From positions 149,496,861-149,560,860 of the forward strand of contig NC_133122.1 of assembly GCF_033568475.1 (NCBI RefSeq): a DNA stretch of 64,000 nt, written 5' to 3'. The notes beneath the pieces are model-generated. The model ran no database searches. It saw only the letters and a program-made list of their open reading frames with translations, and was not told where the DNA came from. Position numbers and translations under genes: made by a program. The DNA comes from Henckelia pumila. Its lineage: Eukaryota; Streptophyta; Magnoliopsida; Lamiales; Gesneriaceae. This document shows positions 36,801 to 48,039 of this stretch, piece by piece (the first letter of the stretch is position 1; each line of letters begins with the position of its first letter).

Positions 36801-37265
36801 AAACATCTGAGGTAGTGACCACACTAGCCAGAAAACCCTGACATCCACTGCGCAACAGTTTCCTCGCACGGACAAGTGATATCATCTGAGGAATACTGCT
36901 AGACTGAGATGCAAAGAAAGTAAACATCTCACCTCCTGCTGGCTTCACTGATACTGTCCTACGTCGGAAATCAATCGAAGCTCCATTAACTGATAGCCAG
37001 TCCATACCCAAAATCAAGTCAAACCCAGTCAATGGAAGAACCACTAGATCTGCTCGAATGGAGTGTCCCTGCAACTCCAATGCCAGATCCCTGATGACAC
37101 TAGTGGTAGTGATAATCTGTCCGGATGGCATGGTAACATCGTAACCACTGTCTACAACCTCCGGTGAAATGCCTATCCGTCTGATAAAATCTCGGGAGAT
37201 AAACGAATGCGTGGCTCCTGAATCTAGCAACGCAAACGTGGAGTTGCTTCCAACTAGAATTCTCC
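33892..37265 (-). pseudogene. Tekay-like pol exon (protease-RT-RNase H-integrase-chromodomain) with two stops
   Basis: One frame runs from the intron acceptor at 37265 to the TAG/TGA-type end at 33892. Protease has [11 protein letters not shown]. Reverse transcriptase has [29 protein letters not shown] and the FIDDILIYS catalytic motif. RNase H has [14 protein letters not shown] and TDHKSLKYF. Integrase has the HHCC finger ([11 protein letters not shown]...WWPGMK...CLTCQQ), D in [12 protein letters not shown] in SDRDPRF and E in QSERVIQVFEDLLR. The C-terminal part resembles a chromodomain (VRVQWLNHSEEEATWE...YPKLF). Two TGA stops break it, at 34951-34953 and 34714-34716, both in integrase and both where a tryptophan codon is usual. 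The three open stretches share one frame. Confidence 0.9.
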
Positions 37266-37461
37266 CTGCACGCAGAAGATTCCCAACAATTCACACCACT
37301 ATGCTCCCAAGGTTAAAACACTAAAATCCTTAATTCTAATCACAAAGAAACAAAATTCCTAGTCTAGCATGCTGATAATTAAACTCATGAAACATGCATT
37401 CAGATATGATTGCAATTAAACAAAAGCAAAGTATTGAAAAAGTTCTAGGGGTTAGGTATAC
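37266..37461 (-). other. Putative intron between gag and protease
   Basis: On the minus strand the donor is ACCG|GTATACC and the acceptor CTTCTGCGTGCAG|GGAGAATT. The 196 bases between contain several stops and no gag or pol residues. Gag and pol are in different frames (codon phase 2 versus 1). Removing 196 bases (one more than a multiple of three) brings them into one frame and gives the family-typical transition DTSLITG to RILVGSNS before LDSGATHS. Confidence 0.75.
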
Positions 37462-38497
37462 CGGTGATCAAGGAGGTATCTGGGTCTGCCTCCTCTGCCT
37501 GCATCACATATACTCGCCCACTGACATTCTGCCTCTGCGGGCAGTTGGCAATCTGATGCCCTGGCTCCTTTCAGCGATAGCAGACTCCTGCTCCCAATAG
37601 ACACTGCCCGGAATGCATCTTCTGGCACTTCGGACACACTGGATATCTCCCTGGAGTAGGGGCCCCGCCCCTAGTCTGCTGCTGTGGCTTCCCCTGAGGC
37701 CTCTGCTGATTCGGGCCCTTAGATGGCCCTGTAGACTGCTTCTTCGCAGGTGGCTGCGAAGATGGTCGCTGATACCCTGTCTGCACAAACTGCCTCTTAC
37801 CTTGCTGCTCTCTCTGTATCTCCCTCCGTCCCTCCTCGGAACGCAAGGCCCTGCTGACTGCAGACTCATAGGTAAAGAAGTCTGCCATACGTACGTCATG
37901 TCTAATCTCAGCCCTCAGGCCCTCAACAAACTGTCGCAGCTTCTCCTGCGGACTATCAGCAATCATGGGCACAAAATGACAGCTCCTCTCATACTGGCTC
38001 ACATACTCAACCACAGCTCTGTCCCCCTGACGGAGACTCATGAACTCTCGGATCATGCGACTGCGCACGTCCTCAGTGAAATACTTGGCGTAGAAGATAC
38101 GCCTGAACTCAGCCCACGTCAGTGTAGGTAGATGGACTCCTCGAACTGCACCCTCCCACCATAGGGCTGCATCGCCTCGCATCATGTATGTAGCACAGCT
38201 CACCCTGTCGGCGTCTGTGATCCCCATATAGTCGAAGATGGACTCAAGAGAGCGAATCCATCCCTCAGCCACCAACGGATCGGTGGTCCCCAAAAACTCC
38301 TTAGGCCCCTTCTTCTGGAACCTCTCTGCGACGTCCTCCTCGTGGGACAGTCTGGGACGGGCAGCCTGCTGCTCCAGCAAGGCAGTAATACCCGCCATCA
38401 TCGTGGCACTGGCCTGCTCCAGTGCTGTCATGGGGTGCTGCTGAGGTGGCGGTGGAGGTGGAGGTCTCCCACGTCGGTTCACTTGTCTGGGAGGCAT
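37462..38497 (-). pseudogene. Tekay-like gag exon with a stop in the zinc knuckle
   Basis: It begins MPPRQVNRRGRPPPPPPP, with the ATG only two bases after a strong splice acceptor. The retrotransposon gag core follows: FLGTTDPLVAEGWIRSLE, YMMRGDAALWWEGA, FRRIFYAKYF, EFMSLRQGDRAVVEYVSQYE. Then comes a Gln/Pro/Lys-rich linker and a first Cys pair (CPKCQKMHSGQC). A TGA at 37571-37573 sits where the second cysteine of the CCHC knuckle is expected. The frame is open again afterwards (KEPGHQIANC) up to the intron donor at 37462. Confidence 0.85.
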
Positions 38498-38498
38498 T

Positions 38499-38610
38499 CT
38501 GCACCACCACATATTTATTTACGTAAATCGCCATGCATAACTAAGTGTTTAAAATTAAGGCTAACTTTAAATTCTAGAAATTAAATCATACTATAAACAT
38601 TAAAACTTAC
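38499..38610 (-). other. Putative leader intron of the Tekay-like element
   Basis: On the minus strand CCGGTCT|GTAAGTTTTA is a consensus donor and TATGTGGTGGTGCAG|AATGCC an acceptor placed directly before the gag ATG. The intron would be 112 bp, about 60 bases downstream of the primer-binding site. Confidence 0.6.
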
Positions 38611-38668
38611 AGACCGGTAGCGTGGATTTCTGAGCTTGCATAGCAGTAGTGACCCCTCCAAGGACCGC

Positions 38669-38680
38669 GCTCTGATACCA
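38669..38680 (-). other. Primer-binding site (initiator tRNA-Met)
   Basis: TGGTATCAGAGC on the minus strand, two bases inside the 5' LTR; an exact match to the common plant retrotransposon site. Confidence 0.95.
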
Positions 38681-38682
38681 AC

Positions 38683-41349
38683 TGAAACGACCCTAACTCT
38701 CTAATAAATAAATATGCGGAAATTTTTTTTTTTTTTATACTACTAAATAAAATATGTACATATATGCCCATACATATATGCACAGAATAAAATAATTAAA
38801 ATAAATACACGACTAAATAAATAAACAATTTAAATACTTAAATAAAATGCATTCTTTGAAATAATTAAACATCTGAGTCAACCCTAGAATTAAAAATATA
38901 CTGCATAAATAAAATAAATAAAAATGTGCATGCACTAAAAATATTTAATAAAATATCCAAAAACATCAACCCTTAAAAATATTCCAAATGTATCATATGA
39001 CATCATGTACGGTGACTCAGAGGCTGTCACGGTCACGGGGCTACTGCAGCACTGCTCATACATCCTCACCACCGGTAGGAGTAACCTGCTCCTCTACGTA
39101 CTCACCTGCACCATATCAGTGTAGTGAGCCTAGAGGCCCAACATGCATACTAACAAGGGTTTAAAATAATTTAAATCAATTTAATACTAATACATACATA
39201 TACATGAATGAGCATGCTTAAAAATTACATAACGTAAATTACATAAATAAACATACATAACATACATAATATCATACATACATAAGTTGTTGAGCATTTA
39301 TTTTCTGAACATCGAGTGGTCCTATCCGTAAGTGTGACCCATAGTGCGACTGATCAGTCTAAGAAACCATCGTACGAGGCTGGTGGCGAACCACCCATAC
39401 ATAAATGGCAGAAAACTGCCCATACATAAATGGCAGAAACTGCCCATACATAAATGGCCACACTACTTCAATTTCCACCTAAAATATTTTATTTGCTCAA
39501 CCATAGAAATTAAATCATAGCGTAAAAATTGATTTCATGAATGCATGTACTTAAATAAATTGTGTGTCCTTCATATATTTAATTTAATTTTCTTACTAAC
39601 ATATAAATATTAAAATAACTTAAATGCATAAAAATAATTAAATATATAATCAGGACACATGCAATTTTCTCATGGATGGTTCTGGACTGATGGCCCTACA
39701 CTCAAGCCCATTAACTTAAGACTTGGCCCATAAATCAAATCAAGCCCAATAAGACTAATTTAGGCCCAATAACACTGTCCCTGGCCCAATGGGCACAATA
39801 GCCCAATAACAGGCCCAATAACTTTCATGGGCTCCCAAGCCCATAAAAATTTCTGGCCAACTTAGAAATTTAAATAAAAATTATTAAAAGCCCAAAAATA
39901 AATAAAATAACCCAAAATAATTTAATGGACCCTAAATAAATTAAATGATACTAATTAAATTTTTGAGAATTTAATTAGCCCATTTAATTCCTAATTAACT
40001 TAAAAACTTAAAAATAAAAATACCCGAGCCCAATTAAAATAACCCGGACCCGGACCCACTTAACTTAACCCATATTATTTTAGACCCGACCCGGACCCAA
40101 GACCCGACCCGGAACCCACTAGAAACCCTAACCCGAAACCCTAGCCTAGCTTACCTTTCTCGGCCGCCGAAGGGCTTGTGCAGCAGGCCTTCCCGGCCTG
40201 CTGCAGCCCAGCTCCGGCCGCCGTGGCCGGAGCCCCGCCGGCAGGACCTCCCCAGGGTCCTGCCGGTTCGAACCATACCAAGGTCCCAACCCCATGCTTA
40301 CCCTACATCGAACCGAAGCCCCTCAAACCCAAAACCCTAACTGCTACTCGGCCGAACCCTTTGCTGAACAAGGTGACCACCTGGGCTCGTTTGGCTCGAA
40401 CCACTCGAGCCACTCGAGCCCAGACCACGTTCCCACACTCCCGGAGACCTAGCCATCAGCCGAACCATGCATGGATAGGAAGAAGACGTGAACATGCTAT
40501 GAAATTCGAAGGCAATGCACCAACAACAAACTTCAAACGATTTTCTGAAAAGTTTCTAAAAGAATTTCCATGCCTACCTTAACCTACATAATATATACTG
40601 ATATGATGTTAAAAACAAGAAGAAAATCATGCCTTTCACCGTAAGTATGGATTTGACACGCGTAGGAAGGACTCCGGGACGACGGGACGACTTCGGCTTG
40701 CTTGGAACCTTGAAAACCGACCTCCTATGGTGTTTTAGGGCTGAAGACCGATTGGAGAAGATGATGAATGGTTGGGGTGGGTGTCGGCTGATGGAGGAGG
40801 AGAGGCGTAGGGTTTGATAGTTTAGGTTTAGCTTTTTAGGTTAATTAGAATTTAATTAGGATAATAACTTAATTAGGATTATATTATACCATAAAACACT
40901 TATTTAAAAAAATCCTTAATAACAAAAGTAATCTGATGGGAAAATTAAATCCCGAAATATTAGAGTAGGGAAATTTTAAAAATACTAAAAAGTCAATATT
41001 TTGACTAATTTTGGATAAAAATGACCCCTAAAATTAAATAAAATTAAATACTTAAAATTTTGAGATAATAAAACTCAAAATAATATTTTAAGGCTCCAAA
41101 AAGGCTCATAAAATAATTTGGGTGGAAAGTTGTCATCTCGTCCGTCCACGGTCCCGTCTACGCGATTAAACAATAAAAATACTAAAAAAAATCATAAAAA
41201 TCACTAATTATGGGTTAAATGCTTAAAAATAAATTAAATCATGCATAAATAATTCACATAATTATTTAACCCATAAATCATAAATTTAAATAATTAATTA
41301 TCCTAATTATGCAGGCGGATTTATGTAATTAAAAATACCGGGTGTTACA
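38683..41349 (-). repeat. 5' LTR (right) of the Tekay-like element
   Basis: 2667 bp, 13 bp longer than the other LTR. The largest difference is a 14-bp insertion near 40195 (GCCTGCTGCAGCCC) that extends a GC-rich hairpin with the preceding GCAGCAGGCC. Confidence 0.95.
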
Positions 41350-41354
41350 AAGGA

Positions 41355-43352
41355 CCCCAAAGCAAAATATGTTTGCATTTGGGGATTTTTGAGCAAATTG
41401 CCCCATAATTAACACCTAACACGTACCCTCGAGACATCTGAAGAAGTGGAGTAGGTGAACGGTTGGTCTATGATCATGAGCTCGATCCTTCATAACCACA
41501 TTTCTTATGACGAGTCTGTTGCATAAGCTCTTTTCAGTGCGATTTACTTGACTAGCGTAATTTGCAGGTTATCATATGGATCCAAGAGTTTACCCAGACT
41601 CTCCGCACATACAACACACCAAAAGATATGTAACAGTTACATATCCATAATCAAAATAATAATATTAATACTACTACTACTACTACTACTACTACTAATA
41701 ATAATAATAATAATAATAATATTGTCGCTCGTACACATCCCTCGATTTAACCCCGCATAAGTTAATGAGCCTTTGACTTATATGATAAATAACCCTTAAT
41801 AAGCACATACTTCCAGACTCTCAGTCAAAATAACTTTACTTTGTTTTGTTTTGTTTTTAATCTATGTAACTATGAAGGTATATATTGGTCTCCTTCGTTG
41901 GCAATTATCTCATTCATAAAAATAAATTTATTTCATCTTTTGTTTATCTGGGTGTGGTAATTAGAGTTTAGGGACTAATTTTTCATTTTTGTACATAATT
42001 GGAACACTTCAAAACTGTAAAATTATAATTGATGATAATATTGCAACTAATAAATTAATTTTAAACCATAAAAACAACACAAGTATTATGTTTCGACCAC
42101 TATACCGTTAATAACCATCGTTGCTTCCCAAGTTCCCAACATATCTAAATTTTAACTCACGTTTAAACTTGTATTGATAATATATATAGTGTGGGATGAT
42201 TTCTACCAAATAATACATACATAGCAGATAAAATGAGGGGCTAACAACGCACTAAAAATATAATTAATTACTAATTAAAAAAATAGAATTCAGACATTGT
42301 TGGCCAACTAGATTATTCCGTAACGGAGGTGGTCTTTTTTTTGGACGAGATTAAGAGATGGTGTTTTTAATTAATATTGTTCTAAGTGTGCATAAAATAT
42401 TTGATTATACATAAGTTAAATCAGTGGTTGAGATGTCGTGAAACACGTTAAAACACGATTTAAATGATACTTTTATTTAATGAATGTGAAATCATTTAAT
42501 GAACACATGGTCACATATTATTCATCCAATACTCCTTGGATGGACATTGCTGAAAATATACAACCCATCCAAATCTTTTGGTCACCCATAAAATCTTTTG
42601 GCTCCTCTTGTTTTATTCTTTGTTTTAATTTTCTGTCTTGACCTAACTCAACTCAAAAGTTAGCTTAAAAAGAGAATTGTCCAAGATCATATATTAAATT
42701 TTCAAAAATTCTATCCAATCGATATGAGATATGTCTTAACATTGTCGATATCCTAAATGTTAGACGAAAATTTCGGTTGAAATTGGGTAGTATTCAAAAG
42801 TTCGGATTCATTTGGAGTCATGAAGTCTAAAACATGTTTAATCAACAACTATAACTGGTAATATTAAACCATTCATTCATGTATTCATGTTTTAGAGGAT
42901 TTATTTGGTTCGTTTTTTAGCAAGTTACCTGGTGTAATCAATATATCTGAAAAATGTGTACCGGTGACACATAATTTAATCTCAAAACCATTCATCAAGG
43001 ATAATGTGCGATAAAAGGATGGTTTTGAAATTAAACTCTTCTTGGGTTCGAATTTTAGCAAATAACCTACCATAATCAAGATGAGGAGGAGGATGCTATT
43101 ACGGATCTATGATCTTGAAATGGTCGATCGAATCGTCTATATTCGGAGCGGAAACTAATATTGTTACCCAAAATATGTATACAGAGTTTGAAGCTAATGT
43201 TACAAAACATGATTAGTACTGTACTTGTTATTATCGGCGCCTATTTCATCGAAAGTATACAAAAGCACAGTCCCCTGTCGGGCATTTCTAGGACCCGTTT
43301 CATTCAAATTTGTGGGAAATTCGATCAGTATAATTTCAATTAACCAAAACCC
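41355..43352. other. Intergenic; microsatellite and SINE fragment
   Basis: 41672-41720 is (ACT)n followed by (AAT)n. 41722-41790 resembles part of the SINE at 23.1 kb: 'gtcgctc(g/a)tacacatccctcgatttaaccccgcat' matches, followed by diverged sequence. The remainder is AT-rich without gene features; 43100-43352 is probably the promoter and leader of the next gene. Confidence 0.55.
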
Positions 43353-46300
43353 ATGAACTCGAAGCTCATCCTAATTGCTGTAGCGTTGCCACTGCTCGCG
43401 GTGGCGATTACCTTCGCCAACACCGGCTTGTTCACGCCGCTGCCAATTCGGGGGTCGCACGACGTCCTCAGCCAGGCGGATAGGATCCACTTCGCCGGAG
43501 CAGTGGGGCCGGAGAGCTTGGTCTTTGATTCCAGCGGCGGAGGCCCTTACACTGGCGTTGCCGATGGCCGAATTCTCAGGTGGGACGGCGGAGATTGGGT
43601 TGAATTCGCTACTACCTCATCTAAAAGGTAATTAAAACACTCCCCGCCACCTCTACTATGTGTTTATGCGTGTTTTTTTAACTGGGTTTTTGTGTAGATA
43701 GCTTTCGTTTCTACGTTTGTGAGCAAAAATGCACGACCTAAAGTCGGACGATTGGCGGAGGAAATTTGGTTAGAGAGAAAGTGAAACCCGATTGAATTTT
43801 ATCTTATGCTCCATTCTAGTCTCAGTTGTTAGTACTGTATGATTGTGGCACTTGTAAACGCCTTAACTATTCTTCGGTTATTGCATAAGATAGCTAGTGC
43901 TCATCCCATAACGGCCACCGAAATCCGCGTAGATCCTATATATGCTTCAAACTTTTGGCGTTGGAGAAAACTTACTCAACCTCGACTTTATTTCATTCCA
44001 TTATGAATTGGGCTACAATTTGGCGCTTGTTATCCTGTTTCATTACTACTTTTGGAATTTATGTAAGAAGAAAGATTCTAACTTGCATTTCTGCATTGCC
44101 ATTTGAGATATAGTAAGTGCATTAGCTATTTTTTACCATAATTTCAGTCTCATTTGAGCTGACAAGAACCAGGTTTTTGCCTATCCTTGGGCTAGTGGGA
44201 GCATTGTTTTTGCATTTGGTTGTAGAATGTAGGACTAATTGGCCTTTCTCGATCTTTGATGTTTCTCTAGGTGGAAAAAGTGCCGCTTGGTTTAGATATG
44301 TTATGAGTCCGTCATTGTTCCATGATCAATGATTGAATTGATACTTAAGGTTTGGATGTTTTGTGACATCATAAATATTAAATTAATCTCCTGAGTTGAG
44401 CTATCTCGCTACTGATGCTTTTACTAAGAGTTGGTGCAGCAGTCAAAACTATTTTAGAAAGATTCACGTATATCGAATATGTTTAGGAATGTGGTTGCTT
44501 GAAGTATGTGCTTAGTATAGAAATAGGTGGCAAACTCACGGTGGCCATGGGTATTGGCTCCTGGTAAGGCAGATAATATTAAACATGCACATTGGCTCCA
44601 TAAATAATTCTATTATACTACTCAAACTTTGCAAGTTCTTAAATCTAGTAGAGTAGTTGTTCAGATCAAACTCTCACGTGAACCCTAAATTCGAACAATA
44701 TGGAGACACATTGATGTGCTGACCCTGAAAAACAAGATTCATCCTTCATGGCTTTTTTATCAGAACCACAATGTTTAGGTTGCATCAATCCGATCTTGAA
44801 TGTTGAGGCTAGCCTTGTCTTCTTAGTGTCAAATGTCAATAGTGTGGAACATGCTCACATTACAGGCTATTAAGTGCATCTGTCAAATACAAAAGTGTAA
44901 GGAAGGCATATATATTATGTCGTTGATGTCAACTTCTCAAATGTTAGAAACTATTATATTTGTCTTTTGGGTTGAACTTTTTTGTGAAGCTTATGTTTGA
45001 ATAATATGGAGATGTCATAGTGCGGTTTTCTAAATATCATGATTGATCCTCTGTGTTTTACTGATCAAAACTCAGTTGATTAGGGTCTCTGTTCCAGAAT
45101 ATTGAAACCCTCATACTGTTTATTATTGCATTGGTAACATGTAGAAGATTGTTTAGACGATGGCAATTCCGAATTTGGGTTTTTATTATCCGGAGCGACA
45201 CAAGTATTTTATGCTGAAATGTATTTCTGTATTTCTATTAGTAAATTTCATCTGAAAAGCAGATCTCTTTGCCTGTACTGAAGGGAGAAATGTTCTCAAC
45301 CATTCAATCCAGCAATGGAGAACATCTGTGGCAGACCATTGGGACTGCGGTTTCATGCAAAAACTGGAGATCTTTATATTGCAGATGCTTACTTGGGACT
45401 CCAAGTGGTTGGGCCAAATGGAGGAATGGCTTCGCCGCTAGTAACAGAAGTAGAGGGCCAGCCTTTACGCTTCACCAATGACATGGATATTGATGAGGAT
45501 CAAGATGTGATTTACTTTACAGATACTAGCACGGTATTCTACAGAAGGTATTTGGTTATAAAACTCTAAATTATTTGCTTATAATATGTTTAAGAAATGA
45601 CCCTTTTCTTTTGTAACACGAGATTATGATTAGACGGCCTGAAGTAGTGATATGGATTGACATTGGATAATGACTAGGGTAGTCTTTCTCGATCCAAAAT
45701 CGTACAAGTGTTGTTTTGAAAATTAATAGGAATAAATGCCATGTCGTCCTATTAGTCTGTTTTCTAATGAGGGCAGAAAAGGGGGAGTTCATATGGTTCA
45801 TGCGAATTTTTTCTTTTTTTTCCACTTGGTTTTCGATGCATATAGATAGGGATCGCCTTCAGGATGGTTCCAGCAGGCCCAATTTTATTGGATCTGCCCT
45901 AACTCATGGTATTCGAAGGAATTTAACAAGCCTTTTGTGTTTCATGTAAGGCAATTCATACCATCAATCTTGACCCAAGACAAGACCGGCAAGCTGATGA
46001 AGTACAATATATCAAGCAAAGAAGTCACAGTTTTACTTCGAGGCCTTGCTTTTGCCAATGGCGTGGCCCTGAGTAAAGACCGTTCTTTCCTCTTAGTAGC
46101 TGAAACAACAACATGCAGAATACTGAGATTCTGGCTTCATGGCCCTGATGCCGGAAAACATGAAACTTTTGCGGAACTCCCAGGTTTTCCAGACAATGTA
46201 AGAAGAAACTCGATGGGTGAGTTTTGGGTTGCTCTCCACTCAAAAACTGGACTTCTTTCTAAATGGGCAATTTCTTATTCGTGGTTCGGAAATACGCTTC

Positions 46301-46518
46301 TGAAACTCCCCCTCACGTTCAAGCAATTACACTACTTGTTAGTTGGAGGCAAGCCTCACGCTGTTGCAGTAAAGTTAAGTAACGAAGGAGACGTTCTGTG
46401 CATTTTAGAAGACACTAAAGGGGAGACATTGAAGTTTATCAGTGAAGTAGAGGAGAAGAATGGTAAGTTATGGATCGGTTCTGTGCTTATGCCATACATT
46501 GGGATCTATACCTTGTGA
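43353..46518 (+). CDS. Strictosidine-synthase-like protein (SSL), copy 1
   Basis: The exons are 43353-43627, 45284-45547 and 45951-46518. They total 1107 nt, giving 368 residues plus TGA. Both introns are phase 2. The N-terminus (MNSKLILIAVALPLLAVAI) is a signal peptide or signal anchor, so the protein should enter the secretory pathway. The six-bladed propeller family is evident from GAVGPESLVFD, GPYTGVADGRILRW, CGRPLGLRFHAKTGDLYIADAYLGL, VIYFTDTSTVF, KTGKLMKYN, FANGVALSKD, ETTTCRILRFWL, FPDNVRRN and GKLWIGSV. In true strictosidine synthase a Glu in a GEHFE segment near the C-terminus is catalytic. Here the aligned segment reads GETLKF, with Lys at that place, so Pictet-Spengler activity is unlikely. 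Its own reaction is unknown; it is paralogous to the gene at 48040. Confidence 0.93.
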
Positions 46519-46629
46519 AAGAGATGTACTCACGTTCATGGATTTGGTTCAGTTGGATCAAATGAAATGTGTGTAATTGACATGAATATGTAGGTTGAAA
46601 TTTCCATTGGGGCGTATGCTTAAAGATTT

Positions 46630-47000
46630 GAGTTGCATCAATCTCATCGGCTATAGTTCTTCGTAAAGCGGTAAACACTTGGTCACAAAGTGGTATTAGA
46701 GTCAGTGTCACGGGTTCGATTCTCATGGATTGCAAGGAATGCAATTCTGAGTTGAAGATCTTTGGACTGTTATACAATTTAAATTATTTGAGTTATATCG
46801 TTACTGTTAGTTGTAAGATGTAATTTTTGGTAAAACTGTAACATTCGGTGCTACAATTTCTATTTAAAAAGGTGGGGACATGCTTCACTATTGAGTTGTA
46901 TCGTTATTATCAGTTGTAAGTCGTAACTTTTGGTAAAACCGCACATTTGATGTGCTACAATTTCTATTTAAAAAGGTGGCCACACGCTTCACTATTGAGT
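46630..47000 (+). repeat. tRNA-like segment and about 105-bp tandem duplication
   Basis: 46693-46735 reads 'gtggtattagagtc...tcacgggttcgattc', resembling tRNA-derived SINE or primer-site-like sequence. 46788-46890 and 46891-46997 are two copies of a unit with 'ttgagtt(a/g)tatcgtta', 'gttgtaag(a/t)(t/c)gtaa', 'tttggtaaaac' and 'gctacaatttctatttaaaaaggtgg'. No coding content. Confidence 0.6.
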
Positions 47001-48039
47001 TTTTATATTATTTATTTATTGTGAATAAAATATTTTGAAACTCACTTATTGCTGATTTGAGGAAACTACGTTAGGAGGAAACATTTTTAAATCGAAATTA
47101 TAAGAAATCTTTAATGTATGAGACGCCTATAATTTAAACAATATATGGTAGCCTCAAAATTTCAGCACCTCTATTCTCAAGACAATTATAGGGCTACAAC
47201 AATTTCAGGCAATTTAATTTATTTTTCGAAATAACTTGGCCCATACCATAAAATTACACCACTCATATTTATTTGTTTGGACATTTTGTAATTTGTATGC
47301 GAGCGCATTGTTCTTTTCCCAGTTAGAAAACAAGCCACATACAGAGAATATCTCTTCAAAAATATCTCTTACCAATTCCATCCAAGTGACGCTATGTGTC
47401 CGAATTGCAATCATCCTTCCTCCGGCCCCTCACTTTCCCAAGAATATAAAAATTCGAGCAAATGACAAGTCAAGGAATTAATCTAATGGGATAAATTAAA
47501 TTATTGATCCAATAACTTACACATTTTTCATTTTCGATTTATCGACATGATCTTGTCATTTAATTTACACTTTCTAATTTCCTCTTTTTAGTATTTTTTC
47601 ACGTTAATACTAATATCACATCGGACATCTCAGCTATGGCCGGCCTACATCAGCAATTTCCGGTGACGTACAGTAGGCATTTCCAATAATATTTTACTAA
47701 TAGCAGAACTTTTTTTTTTTAAAAAAAAGATGTACTTTTCTCAAATGTGTGGATTTCAATATGATATCCATTAAATTGAGATATTTTAACAATATATATT
47801 TAATTTAATATAATAAATCAGCTGCTCTTGGATGTTGAGGCTTACTCACTCGTAACCCTACATAATTACGTACAAATTAATTGTGTGCGCCACATTTTCA
47901 AGAGAGATGTTAGGCCAACCTAGGGACACGACGTACGTTTTAAAGAGCCCCCATACTTTAGCTAGCCTTGCCAACTTATTAGGCTTTAGCTCACAATATT
48001 TCAAGATTCAAGTCAATATATATATATATATATGATACC
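47001..48039. other. Intergenic and promoter of SSL copy 2
   Basis: AT-rich spacer, no gene. A (TA)n TATA-rich stretch lies at 48016-48033, immediately before the ATG at 48040; a start of transcription further upstream is therefore likely. Confidence 0.4.

Larger units (their letters stand above)
31193..41349 (-). mobile_element. Young Tekay-like Ty3/gypsy (chromovirus) retrotransposon with AAGGA duplication
   Basis: The LTRs 31193-33846 and 38683-41349 are nearly identical: by eye three indels (2, 1 and 14 bp) and one clear substitution. AAGGA flanks both ends (31188-31192 and 41350-41354). On the coding (minus) strand the LTR reads TGTAACACCCGG...GGGTCGTTTCA. The primer site, gag, protease, RT, RNase H, integrase with a C-terminal chromodomain-like segment and the polypurine tract are all present in order. 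Long LTRs and the pol sequence style point to the Tekay/Del chromoviruses. The coding region has three TGA stops and two putative introns. Confidence 0.95.

Noticed and set aside
33892-38497. Programmed TGA readthrough in the Tekay-like element
   Set aside because: Three TGA codons in gag and integrase fall at structurally essential Cys/Trp places, not at a gag-pol border; inactivating mutation is simpler.
46690-46735. tRNA-like sequence with 'gtggtattagagtc' and 'gggttcgattc'
   Set aside because: No cloverleaf with acceptor and anticodon arms can be drawn; it looks like a repeat or SINE fragment, not a tRNA gene.
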